Shown one piece after another: positions 23,201-35,640 of a stretch of DNA of 64,000 bases. Origin of the DNA: Blasia pusilla (lineage: Eukaryota; Marchantiophyta; Marchantiopsida; Blasiales); contig CM114274.1 of assembly GCA_050084515.1 (NCBI GenBank), forward strand, positions 28,024,001-28,088,000, in the 5' to 3' direction. The notes under the pieces were generated by a model that saw only the letters and a program-made list of their open reading frames with translations, ran no database searches and was not told where the DNA came from. Positions within the stretch are counted from its first letter, which is position 1, and each line of letters starts with the position of its first letter. Made by a program: the position numbers and the translations under genes.

Positions 23201-24169
23201 CTACCCAATGGGGGCCCAGCCCCCCCTACGTGCGTGTCGTGGGCTCCATACGAGCTAGAAGATAGGTACGGGCTCGGGTGCAGATCGCGGATACCAAGGC
23301 TTGCAAAGACATATCCGTCCCAGAGACAAACGTAAGTCTGCAGATACAGGCTTTTTCCGTTAGAAACCTTTTCACGTCTTTTAAGCTAGATCGACAAGAT
23401 CTAGTAAAGAGCCTTCGCGGATAGTGGAGGACAACCTTAAGAGGTCGAGGATGACCTATTGAGGCCATGGATAACCTAAGAGATCGAGCAGGTTTCCCCT
23501 TCGTTTCAGCTCATTTGGAGCCATAGAGAGAAGCCTACTATTTTGGGTAAATTTCCATATTTAGTATAGTTGAATTTCCACTTTGGGAAGTTATCCTTGA
23601 CCCGCTACAAAAGGTCAAGAGCCAAGGAGGTGACCTGTGAGCATAGGTTATCGTGGAGAGAGCTTAGGAGAGGGAAGGGGATATACCTCCAAGAGAGAGA
23701 ACTTGAGAGTTCATTCTCTCTTTTTTGAACTTCTTGGCATAGACGGCGGAGCTATGGCCCTCCTTGCCTTGTGTGTGCAACCTAAGCCTCTCATTAGGAG
23801 AGTGGTTTTTGTTTGCCATGAATGAGAGAGAGTAGAGTAGAGTAGATTTTTAGTCCACGAGAAGTCGATTTGGCTTATGGGACCCCTTCCACATATATGA
23901 TTGACATCGCATCCAACATGCACCTTCATATCTAGATTTGGGGTTCTCACGGATAAGATTTGGTTTTTTTTTGTTTTTTTAATTTTTATGAAGGCCTGGA
24001 TTTTTATCTAGATTTTTGACCCAAGAGCATAGTCAAGACACACACATGAAAGGCACACAAGGCGTTTTCTCTCTTAAACATGGACCATCCATGCCCTAGG
24101 TAGGGATGCAACAACCCTAGGGTTGAGACCGTCCCCATTGTCCAAGGGGAGAGTTGAATCCAAGACCTC

Positions 24170-24172
<3 letters not shown>
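23200..24172. repeat. Unclassified repeat related to 34.9-35.0 kb
   Basis: The segment 23,276-23,345 resembles 34,930-35,010 (gggtgc, gtatcca/ggatacca, gc(c/t)tgca, gacat(a/g)tccgtcc, agtctg(c/t)(a/g)gata). No coding content recognised. Confidence 0.4.

Positions 24173-24227
<55 letters not shown>
24173..24227. repeat. (AG)n microsatellite
   Basis: Uninterrupted AG dinucleotides over 55 bases. Confidence 0.98.
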
Positions 24228-24229
<2 letters not shown>

Positions 24230-25913
24230 TTTTGTGAGATATATTTGATTTATTGGAAATATTTTGGTACTTCTCGTCTCGCTATTTGGATACCACGAGT
24301 TAGCATTGGATTGTGCATGTTTGTGTGTGTGTTCGATCAGAGCGATATATATGCACACGATAACCTTGAGTATGAGTGTAAAGGGATTATTGTTTATGTT
24401 CAAGATTTTGAAATATAAAATATTTCATGTGTCTTTTCTCAGATACTAATTAATTTAATTATTTTACAAAATTTTCATTGAGTCGTCATTTCTTTTGTGA
24501 CGAAGACTTGTTTTAAATTTTTTTTAAAAAAAATTTCTTCTTCTCTACTTTTTGGAACATTTGATTTTTCTCTAAAATAAATTTGGTGTGCATTTTACAA
24601 GAAATTAATTTTGTATTAATAACACCAAGATTTAACTAGATTTCAACTTTTTCCTTTATTAAAATTAATTTACTAAGTGTAGTGCATGAGTTAGGGGCTT
24701 TTTTTTTATTGCAAAGGGGAAAGGTATGCTTTTCCATAAATTTTGAAATTTCTAAAGCGATATAAAAAAAGATGAATGGATTAGTTGTACAATAAGCACT
24801 AGTGTGAGTTTTTACTTCCTTCAAAGTCCAATAGCAGTTTGTGACAATCATCTATCTAGAGAATAAGAAATTTAGATGTATGATTGGAAATTAAGAAAGA
24901 CTTGAAAATTATAATACTTTTCATGCATTAGTGATTAGAAGGGTAGGAGGAGGGTTAACTTGTAGAAGGTCAATTACATAATTCACCAACCCCAAAAATT
25001 GTTTATAAACCCTTGAAATCACCTTCAAACAATTGTACTGAGAGGGGTTGGTATCAAAAGGAAAAATGGTCAAAATAAAAAAAAGGCACTCTCCCTCAAT
25101 AATATAGATATGTGACTTTCATTATATTAATATATATTATTTCATGTGGTTGTAAATTCCTTTAAATCTCATTATTAAGAATTACATATATAATTTGAAA
25201 TTCTTTTACTATTAATTTTTTTTCAAGAAACCATGGCATTATAGAAAATCAAGGACTGTCTTATTTAAAAATGGAAAGTTTGAAATTTAAAATCCTTTTT
25301 ATCCTTATTAAGATGGGATATCTAAATGATTGAAAGATTAGAATTAGTTGTATTTCACTCATAATGATATTTGGAATGGAATTAATTTTGGAATCTTATC
25401 TAATTCAATCCTTTGGATAATAATCTCAATAGAAATTTGGTTATATGGACTTACAAGCCGCATCTCATTTTAAAATTTTCAATTTAAATATTTCCTATTA
25501 ATTTAGCCAAAAATATAGATACTCATAATTTTGAAGCTAAATTGTGGCAGTGGAAAAAGAATTAATAGAAAATTTTTGGAACCCTTTTCTTCATATGCTC
25601 GGAGAAGAACCCACACAAGAAATGGAGTATTTGTCAACATTCATAATGTTAAAGGAGGAAAGGGCATGAGACTCTTTCTTTTTCACCATGTATCCGCTCA
25701 TACCAACATGGGATTTGGACCAGGAAAAAGCTAATGGTTAAAAATTATTGCAAATCCCATGATGACACTAATGATGTTTAACTTCAAAGTGTCATCTAGG
25801 AGGCACAAACATCTATGTCTATGATATAACAACTACAAGACGATTGCAAGGCTTGGACAATAATGGGGCCAATCCAATGATAACTCTTTTCACAATTTTT
25901 GTTCACCAATTTC
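24228..25913. other. AT-rich intergenic DNA downstream of the acid phosphatase gene
   Basis: No gene recognised. A remnant of the Helitron-like end (ggcactctccctcaataatatagat) lies at about 25,084-25,110. Confidence 0.55.
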
Positions 25914-28900
25914 TTACAAGAGGCCCATGAGCATTGTTTCATGAAGATGAGCCACCTCTTCATTGGATACGATGAAATAGCTCATTTGTTCCCAAAACTC
26001 TTGTAAAGATATAATCGCTTTTGCTCCATCTTCCGGGCGATTGATCAAGGTGATAGGCATTTCAACTCCATTATACAACATGCGGATAAAATGATCCGAT
26101 GTCCTTGTGCATTTCCACAACTCCAGGCATATGTTTGCTGTATAATCGGGCCACTCCTCCAATTTCCCGCCTAAGCAAGCTGCAATAGACAACCATATGG
26201 AAGGTTGGGACGAGGATTAGATTAGGGGAAGAAGTCGTATTATTGTGGTGCTCTGTTGATGGAAGAAAACTTCTATAGAAGAATGTTTTGGAAAGAAAAG
26301 AAACCTAGAGCAAATGCATTTTTTTTCTCCCGTGCGGGTACATCTCGAGGAGCTTTGGAGACTTTTACAAGAGGTGCCTCTAAGAATTTGGTTTGAGATG
26401 CAATGCACTTTGTCATGGTTACTTAAACTCGGTAGGAAAGCAAAGCGGTTGTCTATACAAACAACAACCACACCTATTGTTGTGGATATCCACCACAAGC
26501 ATTTGTAACAAAAAGTCACAATTACTTGCCATTTGTCAATCATTGCAACTAATGGACACGTGCGCTATACACGAATTAATGATGGTTAATGTAAAGTACG
26601 CATCATTGACATATGACTAATGATTTAACTACTCTCCAAAATTATTACATGACCTCTTATATCAACTTTGAGCAATCCTATTGAATAAGACGATCGAGTG
26701 TTAAGAGGAGAGGCATTCGAAAATGAAAATGAAAGTCTATAACAATAATATATGGTTGTGTTGCCCTTAGGATGACTAACAAAACCCAAATCTTTTGCCT
26801 GTGGGATGTCCACCTCTGTAGCACCACTAGGGCATCTCAAATTTCTGTCCATAATCCTGTACGCTATGTCCCAAATATTTTTCAATCAATTGACGGCATA
26901 TTAGGTGCGGGGTGTAAGAAGAGGTAGATGCTCACCTCCTTACATCATGAAATCTTTGAACTTCCTCCAAAATCTATGTAATTAAAAGAAGATGGAGTTT
27001 GAGGAACCCTTCCTCCGATGTTATACAGTTCCTACTATACACCTATACTTTTTGCCCTTCTCTAGTGATGACACATGTTATATTTAACAGAATAATTAAA
27101 ATAATAAACAATAGACTTAGTAAATATCTTTTCCTGGCATTATGCTAGTTGCTTTTAGTACAAAATTCATTATGTTTTGTCCTTTGTTGAACGTTATCAA
27201 GCCACACTCCCCTATAGAGTACTAGTAATTTTTTTGCCCGTGCGATGCATTGGGTGACTTGGGATGAGATGATTAGGAATGAAAAAACTCACAGATGGAA
27301 GATGATAATGTAAAAGTAGAGGACAAACGATGAATAAAGTTTAATTTTTTAAAAAAATGACAAAAAATAAGAAATATCAATTTTTTTATAATACATCTAA
27401 CTTGGCTCAAGACAAATTTCATAGATTTTCTTTTATTCATTTAAAAAAAATAAATTTATCCCTTTTCCAATCCTCGTCTTTCAATAAATAAGAGAAAATC
27501 AGTTATTTTGATGAATTTTTTCCCAAAAGAGGGATTAATTTTTCCCCCATTCTAACTTGAAAATTAAGAAAAAATTAGAAATAATATTTCTTTCTTTATA
27601 ATAATTCTTGTCCCATCAATGTGCTATTATCCTTTTCATTTTTTCCAAAAATAAAAATTAATTTCCCCTCAATTTTTTTAAAATTTAGTTTGCATGAACT
27701 TTGAAATTTTCAAATGAGGAAAGATTAAAAAAATCAAAGAGACTCTAAAAGATTTCGTCTAAAGGAAGATGTTTGAATTTGAGTTTATTACAATTAATTA
27801 ATTATTAGAAAAACCTCACCCATTTTTGTTTTCTGTTAAATATAGGGTAAAATAATAAAAATTCATGAATTCATGGACAAATAGGGCGTCTCACATGACT
27901 CCCTATTTTCCATCTCCGTTATTACACCTAAGGCCGGGCTTTGAGCAGTCCTCTTTGAGCTTTGAAGCATTAGGACGTAGATCTTTTGGCATCATTAAAA
28001 TATTTGACAATAAAACAGGGACGACCTCCATTTTTACAGGAAGAGTGGATTTGGACGTACTGCCGTAAGAGGTGGTCATCCACCTCGGACGGCATACCGC
28101 ACGGGCGGAATTTGGCCACATACGAAGTTACGGATATAGATGTCCACATACTAGGGGACGTTTTCGAGACGCCGTGTTCATGCCATGGTGTTTCCTGCCA
28201 GGTGAGAATGTAGATTTGCTTGGGATCGCCATAGTTCAACCGATGCGTTGGGAGTCGGAGACCCGGGAGAAAACAGTATTGGCACTCACCTGCCAGAGGC
28301 ATGATTGTCGCATCGTGTCCCGCGTACAGATAGAGAGAAGGTGACTTTTCCGATGAACTTTTCGTGCGCTGGTTGATGGTTTCAAGAATTTCCCTCAGAA
28401 GCCGTCCCATTCCCAGTTGCATGATCTCTTTCCTCTGTTACACATTCGCACAATCGGTTTGCCGTTGACGTCCCGATTTTGTATGTCAAAACCATCGGAT
28501 TCTTGAAGTTACTCACAGTTACATATTGATAGAATACCCTGACAACATACCTGGAAAAACACCATTAGGTCCTTCGCGAAGGAGTTCTTGAGGGCGTAAT
28601 AGTCCGTTTCACTTCCAATCCCAGGTACAGGGTCTCCGTGAATTAATGCGCAAGATATTGCATCCACCACCTGCCAACATTGTCCAAGACCATCTTCACT
28701 ACATTGTTAACAAATAAGTACAGCCTGCGGCAACAGATATAGTTTAAGCAATTATTATCCACTCAAACGAGCCCTCCACATCGTCACATGTGCATCAAGC
28801 CTATGACAGGAATACAGTTCGTTGCAGGGAAACCCTCACTTTCGAGCTAAGCTTGAGAAAACTGATCAGAGGATGAAGCGAAGGAGACTAAGATGGTGAT

Positions 28901-30857
28901 GATATAGTTGTGACATAAGTGTAGGGAATTTGTGACACCGGAAAAGCCTTTCGAAATGTGACTTCCAACATAAAGGCTGCTCAGTGGTATTTGTACAGAG
29001 GGAAGTTGCACATTACCAAGACCGTCATAACCCGCTTGGCGATTCGTCAGGTGGTAGACCCGCATATTTTGCTATGTAGCCCTTCAATTTCTGCCAATTA
29101 AAGTTCACGATAGAGTTGCTCAGTCACGGTACATGTCACAGGGGAATACTTCATCTGTCGATCAACCTTTTCTACGTCTAGCCCTGTCCGAGCGCCAGTT
29201 CGAGTCACTGTGGTTCTTGCGCAGAAGCTGAAGATTTCACATTAAGACGAAGCGACACTGACCTCGCGAAGAGCGCTTGATTTACCATGCTGGATTGTCC
29301 CGTCAGGTAGTTGCAATGGTTTGACGCGAGATTCCATAAAATTTTGCATTACTTTGGACAGTCTGTTCAGAGTCAACAGGCACACTTCAGTTTTCACTTA
29401 CACCCATGCTTTTACTCGCACACTACATCCCCATTAGAGGTTCCTGAGGAGAATCTGGATGGGAGGAGAGGATTACCCAGGATTAGTGATCAATTCTCCG
29501 AGGTTTTCGGTCTTCTCGTCTCTAATTGTTATAGGAATAGATGCCGCAGCAGCGCTGGAACCCAGCAAACCTTCCAGCAAATACCACCCTGCAATGGACG
29601 TCAATTCCGAATCAGCAACAATCAACGGAGACAAAGTTGTATCACGCACGCACTTACTGGAAAATCTATATGCACAGCTTTCCTTCTTTACATCTCGTAT
29701 CATCTACCTGACTAAAACTCCCGGACGCGGTGGAATTGATGGGAAAATAGATCTACATCACCACATCCCAAAAAACCTTCAAATAGATATTATGTGGAGG
29801 CTCGTTATGAGTTTCTAGGGCTAGCGTGTGTGTTATTCAAGGAAAATCGAGAACATCTTTGACAGCAACTTCCGATCACTAGACCCACTTTTCAAACGAC
29901 GAGATGTTTCGATGTCGTGATCTCGTAGCTTTGGAAAGGACGACAGACTATGGTGCCCCGACAACCAGACGAAGTGCTTAGTGTTGATGGCCATCCTGAC
30001 AGTTTCTAAGCACTGGGAAGGAAGTGGCATCGAAACTGCTCAGTCGTGCGAGGAGTGTAACAAAAGAGCTAATTCAGACTTTCTCCTCCTTGAATAACTG
30101 ATGCCTTAAGGCCTGAGCTGGAGTGGGGAAGGAATGATCGGGAATTGGGGTTCCAGATGATACCGGTCATGTGTGTCCTCAGATGGTTGGTGGAGCGCAT
30201 TCGGATTTGAGACAGGAGTTCTTCCTCAGATATTTTGAGGGCATCCAAGTAGTTGTGCTGCAGCCACTGCCCAAGCTGCAAACATTGCTCTTTCCCTGAT
30301 CTTCGATTTCTCAAATCAAAATTATGCAGTGGAGAGAACAAATCCAACAATTTGAAGGCTGCGGAAAACGTTGGTGCATCCTCCAGAGACGGCACCGACC
30401 AATCTCAGACTGCCCTTGTGGCATCCCTATCTACCAAGTGTTGCAAGCTTCAAACACAATATTCTGGCTTCTCCACAGAAACCAGGAATGAGCTCTATGG
30501 ATCTGATTAACCTCTTCAAGTGCAGGTGGACTTCACCTCTTTTTGTCAGATGACCCCATGGTAACTCTTGCAGATGATACTTAGTGCCGAGGGGCATCAG
30601 CGGAGGCGGTTTTTGCAGACGTTCCAGCCAGAGATTTGGGTCCAAGCCCATCTGTAAAACGGGTATCGGTGATCTGTCTCCGTGCCGGCAAAAGACGTGT
30701 ACCTGCTCCAGGCAAATGAATGTCAGTGCAACCAAAGACCGTTGGTCTTTTCGAATCCCCGTGCTCTGCATTCTAATGCAAGAATGAAGAAGGAGACGAA
30801 GGAGAAGAACTTTTGTGTGTTCTCAGTGGTTCCTAGAGCAACCAAACTAGAAGAAGA

Positions 30858-30889
<32 letters not shown>

Positions 30890-31444
30890 AAGCAATTTTG
30901 TGTGTTCTCAGATATGCTACAGGTGCAGCAATCAAGAAGAAGCAGAGGAAGAACAAGAAGAAATTTTGTGTGTTCTCACTGATTTTACAGGTGCAGCAAT
31001 CAAGACGAAGAAGAAGCAATTTTGTGTGTTATCACTGGTTCTACAGGTGCAGCATATCAAGACGAAGAAGAAGCAATTTTGTGTGTTCTCAGAGGTTCTA
31101 CAGGTGCAGCAATCAATAAGAAGAAGAAGCCATTTTGTGTGTTCTCAGTGGTTCTACAGGTGTAGACACAACACTCTTGGTCTAGTAGGGGGACTTAACT
31201 TTCATGGGGACTAGCAAGATTAGATCCACAATTCCACGGGAGGATCTCGAACAATCAGCTAATCGGAGTGCCATCAGCCGTCGATCACAGAGCGGGCAAG
31301 AAGGAATTCGTTTGGAGGCAGAGAGGCGAAGGACGCGGGTGGGAGGGATCAGAGGCAGGCGAGAACCTGTTGAAGCTCCAAAGCCTCCAGACCATGATAC
31401 GGCTTGAGGTACTCCGAGTTGAGAGGCGCCAGAGTGCGCTCCAT
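25914..31444 (-). CDS. Histidine acid phosphatase (lysophosphatidic acid phosphatase ACP6-like), 9 exons
   Basis: Proposed exons: 31444-31367, 30702-30537, 30295-30164, 29588-29477, 29362-29263, 29090-29032, 28698-28551, 28434-28290, 26179-25914. Every junction is GT-AG and phases match, giving 401 residues, usual for the family. The phosphate-accepting histidine motif RHGDRSP is at 32-38, RSTNH starts at 115, and the catalytic HD pair is in AGHDAT at 305-306, followed by EEWPDYTAN and FIRMLYNG in the last exon. Such enzymes hydrolyse phosphomonoesters through a phosphohistidine; ACP6-type members act on lysophosphatidic acid, an inference here. The ATG at 31,444 is the first in frame after an upstream stop; no signal peptide is obvious, though an additional 5' exon cannot be excluded. 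Exon 6 (29,090-29,032) and the exon 7 acceptor are the least certain. Intron 1 holds a minisatellite; the 2.1-kb last intron holds mobile-element sequence. Single copy in the window. Confidence 0.85.
27222..27900 (-). mobile_element. Helitron-like fragment in the last intron of the acid phosphatase gene
   Basis: On the minus strand the sequence ends at 27,222 with GCATCGCACGGGC, an A/T spacer and CTAG followed by T, a Helitron-type 3' end with a short GC-rich stem. Bases 27,600-27,885 are clearly similar to 37,725-38,015, which suits a dispersed repeat. The 5' end was not identified. Confidence 0.5.
30808..31165. repeat. Minisatellite in intron 1 of the acid phosphatase gene, about 57-base units
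   Basis: The core ttttgtgtgtt(c/a)tca recurs at 30,811, 30,896, 30,963, 31,019, 31,077 and 31,134, each followed by a variant of ggttctacaggtgcagca and a GAA-rich stretch. A (GAA)n/(AGT)n run fills 30,850-30,890. Confidence 0.9.
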
Positions 31445-32780
31445 GTCAATCCTAGACCTCACAGTAGACAAGGGAGTACGCAACCCCTCGAATTGATCTG
31501 CACAGGCAGGTTCCGAGACGCCGAGCAGCAACCAGAGAGAATCGATTCACAATCAAATGTGAGGCCCAAGGGTTTCGTGTAATGCTCAAGAAAGGCAGAG
31601 CGATTATGTGGCGTACATAAACTCGGATTCCAGGCATTGGAGCTGCGTTCGACAGCCAGCATGCACGGGGCAGAAACTCACCGGATTGTACCACAATTGA
31701 TTGCAACTGACGACGAATTCGAGATATCACTCGGTGTAAGACGGTCGCACTTCTGGCGAAATTCTGGACATTCCGTCCCCCACGCGGAAGAGAGAAATAT
31801 GCGGCTGCTGCCACTTCTTAATCAGGGGACTCTCCTCGATAAAAGCGCGCGGGTCAAGAAGTGCATTCTGTACCCGCGAGCCTCCCTTCCACTCCAACAC
31901 TTCCGGATCACTGCCGGCAGATTTCTCGTCCGATTTCAACTCGATCCACAGAAGTGATCTACGTCGAAGAAAACAGAAGCTCCGTTTCGCACTCTTCTCC
32001 GCGAAAGCTCTGAAACATAAAGTTGGGTCCACAAATTAATCGAAGCCAAGAATCCCGAGCACTTGCTACAGCCGATTTCTCATCAGAATTCCGCAGTCCA
32101 AAAAGTCCACCACGAAATATATGTTAGAATCTTTTCGAATCCTCACTCCACACGACTTCTGGCAATGAACGGCGATTGCAACTTAAAACTCGGAACACTA
32201 TGTAACGATCGCAGGACGCTTGCGTACGGAATGGAAGAAGAAGAAGAAGAAGACACCCTCAAGCTCACAAATTCAATTCTACTCCACTCCCGCGAAACCA
32301 AACCACTTACGCCTTCGGAATCGGAGCAACGACAGCGTCAACAGAGGAGCGCAGCGGCAGCTGCTCGCATCACACGAAAGTCCGCATCAGCGATTCCGCG
32401 AACAAATGAGCCCCGATTGAATTAGCTCTGCAACCCAACGCCTCAATCCGCCCCCTCCCATCCATCGAGTCTGGCGACTCACCTACCCAACCGACCAACG
32501 CGCAGCTACGGAGCTACGATTGAATCAGCTCTGCAACCCAACGCCTCAATCCGCCCCCTCCCATCCATCGAGTCTGGCGACTCACCTACCCAACCGACCA
32601 ACGCGCAGCTACGGAGCTACGGATTCCAACAGAACTGCTCCCCGAGCGATTTGCTCCAGGTCTCCCCCGAAGGTTCGACTGCCGGATAAAACCAAAGACT
32701 CCGGCCAGTACAAAAAATTCCTTGTTAAAGCAGATCTCCATCGGACGGTCCTGAATTTTTTTACTGCCCGGAGTCGGTGA
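31445..32780. promoter_or_regulatory. Upstream region of the acid phosphatase gene
   Basis: GC-balanced, with many short open frames and no recognised protein. Contains a 103-base tandem duplication at 32,412-32,620. Likely 5' UTR and promoter; an upstream non-coding exon with a donor near 31,68x (GGTGAGT on the minus strand) is conceivable. Confidence 0.35.
32412..32620. repeat. 103-base tandem duplication upstream of the acid phosphatase gene
   Basis: gattgaat(t/c)agctctgc starts at 32,415 and 32,518, with near-identical sequence through gagctacg. Confidence 0.9.
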
Positions 32781-32944
32781 TTTGCAAACAAAAGTCTTTG
32801 ATCTTTTCGAATCCTCACGACCTCCACAACCTGCTTCTAGTCGTTTTTGTCGTTTTATTTTGTTATTTTGTCGTATTATCCCAACCGGTTGGAAGGAACC
32901 GGCTGGAAAGTCGCCGCTGGCGAGAAATTCCAGCCGGCGGGTGG

Positions 32945-32974
32945 CTTCTTGGGGTCGCAAGCGACCCCAAGAAG
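32945..32974. repeat. Perfect palindrome, 14-base arms
   Basis: cttcttggggtcgc, two bases (aa), then its exact reverse complement. It lies in a GC-rich patch (32,880-33,080) of unknown origin. No T-run follows to suggest a terminator. Confidence 0.9.
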
Positions 32975-33079
32975 TCGCCCATGCGACCCGGCCCTGAGTC
33001 ACTGAGTCCCTGAGCTGACGAGGAGTGACGGAGTCCTTATTATGAAGGACGACGGAGTAGATTCTCCGTCGCCGCCCCC

Positions 33080-33715
33080 GCTCTGCTCAACATGCCCTAT
33101 GCCACTGATGGAAGCGGACACTTTGACGGAGTACGATGTTTCCCGTATGCTCCGCAGATGTCGTGACGTATTAATTATTTATTCGTCAAGAAAACAGTAA
33201 CCGTGACTAGTGGCTATATTCTTTACTTTGAGGAGTTGGACAGCTGCTTTTATTCTTCGTACGTAAATTTTCAGGTCTCTCTCAAAAGAATATACTTCGT
33301 GTGTTCAAATGGACTCAAAAGTGATAGGGTTCTTTTATTTTTTAATCTAGTTTTTCTCTCATAATTATTTTGTTATTCGGATGTCATTATTTGTTATAGG
33401 ATGAATAGTGGCAAGTGGCGTGTAATTTTTGGAATTATGTAATAATCGAGATTAATGGACATGATTGATGTTGATTGGAATTTTAGATTTTTTTTTTTCT
33501 AGGAAAATCTATGTGGGAGTTTGAGTTAGTAACTCAAGAAGAGTACAAATTAATCTTTTAATATAGATAATATGTTACTTTAGAGACCATATTACTTTGA
33601 ATACTTACCAATTCTATAGACAAGATATATAATTTATTAGTAAGGCACCCTAGTAAAGTAAGTATATCACTATGAATTTTTTTTCCCAACTTCTAATACA
33701 TGTTCAAGGTTGCAC
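33080..33715. other. AT-rich intergenic DNA
   Basis: No gene or element recognised. Confidence 0.6.
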
Positions 33716-35150
33716 ATAAATGAACTTGTCCATCCATAGGACGTACAAGTTCGGACGTGTTTACGAACACATCATTCTACACCCATTCTTGCACCGTGTC
33801 TTGCCTAGCCCATGCCATGTCCCTCTCGTGACCCCCTCCCACAACCCCCACATGCAACCAACCCGCTTCCCTCCAACACGGATCAAACACGGGCCTGCAT
33901 AGCCCCCATGAGCAGTGGGATTCACGAATATTTTTTTAATTAAAATTATTCCCCACGCCATCCAGGTGCAAATTGGATGCGGGTCAGGGTCAAAGGAGGG
34001 ATGCTGGTTAGAGGGCAAGGTTGCACATGTGTCATGACCATACGGATTATGTCGTAGAGTATAGTGTGCTAGTAGAGGTCATTCCTTATGTAGGACCGTA
34101 GTGGCTTGGTAGAGATGCGGTTCCATACATAGGGTTGGGGTTACTCAGTTGGGGGTGAGTTTCCCAGTAGGGCCCGCTCTTAGGTTGGAGGATATAAGGT
34201 GGAGTGCACTCAAAGAATCGATTCTTTGAGTTGAGCCTGCTATGCGTTGGGAGTTAGCCTTGGTAGTGAGTAGAGCTCTTGGCTATGGTGTTTCCCGCAA
34301 GCTTCGACCTAGATTCTCCCATCGTGGAGTGGGTTTGGCTCGATTGTATGTGATTGTAAATGTGTTTTATGACAGTAGGTCTTTCACGCATTTCACTTGT
34401 GGTACACTTGTGTTTGTGGATACTCTCATCTATGTTATGTATGTATGTGAGTATGGTATGTCAGCGATGTATGTTGTATGACGATGTGGATTCGCACGAC
34501 ACATGGCCCGCGTGTAGCCCGCCATGCAAGCCCTACGCAGGCTTGAACGCATCCAATAGGGACCAAGCTTGCCTTGCGGGCCTACCACGGGCCCTGCAAG
34601 GGATGTCGGATCCATCAGCCTGGGTCTACGCGGCTGGCTCGGATGCAAGGTTGCATGTGGAAAAATTCCATGTCCGTGGACTTATGTCCGTCCTATGGAA
34701 GGACTTGTCCATATGGGCCCCACCTTTCCCTTCTTTCTGCCTCCCCTTACTTGCCTTTGTGTTCCATACTCCCCCATTTCTACCTCCCTTCACCTCCACT
34801 CTCTCCTCCCTCATTGCTCCATTCATCCTTGCCTTCCCTTCCATCATGGACTATAAGTGTGGATCCCACCTCTTAGAACCCATGTCCGTCCTAATGAAGG
34901 ACTTTTCCGTTTTTGTGCAACCATGCTCGGGTGCGGGCCGTGTGTATCCAGGCCTGCACAGACATGTCCGTCCATAGGATAGACATGAGTCTGTGGATAT
35001 GGACATGTCCGCAAACATAGATATGTTCGTAGACATGGACTTTGTCCGTGTGCAACCCTATTAGATGGGGTGTGGGTGGTGTAGGCCTGGGTGCCCGATA
35101 CGGGAGGTCGAGTTCGTACAAACATAAGTAAGCAGATACGGACTTTATTT
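33716..35150. repeat. GC-rich repeat block, possibly LTR-derived
   Basis: Variants of (c/a)ttgtcc(g/a)t...tggacttatgtccgtcc are scattered at 33,724, 34,675-34,710, 34,880-34,905 and 34,960-35,050. A segment from 34,033 (tgtcatgacc) with gaggatataagg at about 34,189 resembles an LTR with a TATA box, but no matching second LTR, polypurine tract or polyprotein was found. Long open frames here are low-complexity and lie on both strands. Confidence 0.35.
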
Positions 35151-35640
35151 AAGAATTCTATGACACAATTTTGAATATATGAAAGAGGTATAAAAAAGGT
35201 AAGAAGAAATAGAAAACGTACTTAATTGTAGAATATTTTCAATTGAGAGGGAAGAGAAGAAATTTCAATTCAAAAATACAATTAGAGTTTCGACTCTAAT
35301 TGGAAATAGATTACATTCTCTAGAAGCCAAATAACTCTTTTAGATTTCCAAAATAAGAAAGAAATTTGTATGTTAAAATGGGTTTCTTTCTTGCTTTGTT
35401 AACCAATAAAGTTAGGGAAATCTCCACTTCTAATGAAAAAAGGAGTCAAATATATCTTCTTTATATTATGTCACAATATAAAGACATAATAACTAATCAT
35501 TTGTAATATTTAATTTTATCTCCGATAGAATTTTTATCTCCTTCACAAAATTTGCATGATTCATCTTGAAAATAAATAGGTAAGTGAATCAAAGTAATGT
35601 ACTAACGAACATACATTGATTGGATTGGAAAAAGGTTAGT
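35150..35640. other. AT-rich intergenic DNA
   Basis: No gene or element recognised. Confidence 0.55.

Noticed and set aside
27903-28422. Open frames downstream of the acid phosphatase HD exon as its C-terminus
   Set aside because: They run through a good donor (GTGAGT at 28,289), and the true C-terminal motifs are found in phase at 26,179-25,914.
30735-30760. ttttcgaatcc motifs (also near 32,130 and 32,800) resembling a tRNA T-arm
   Set aside because: No acceptor stem, D-arm or anticodon arm could be built around any of them.
30808-31165. Regular repeats resembling a CRISPR array
   Set aside because: The spaces between cores are themselves repeats (GAA-rich), the period drifts, and the locus is in an intron of a plant gene.
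34033-34510. A complete LTR retrotransposon starting at 34,033
   Set aside because: A TG start and TATA-like box are present, but there is no second LTR, primer site or polyprotein.
34360-34977. 205-codon plus-strand frame in the GC-rich block
   Set aside because: Low-complexity composition, overlapping long frames on both strands, and repeated motifs in the DNA point to repeat sequence rather than a gene.
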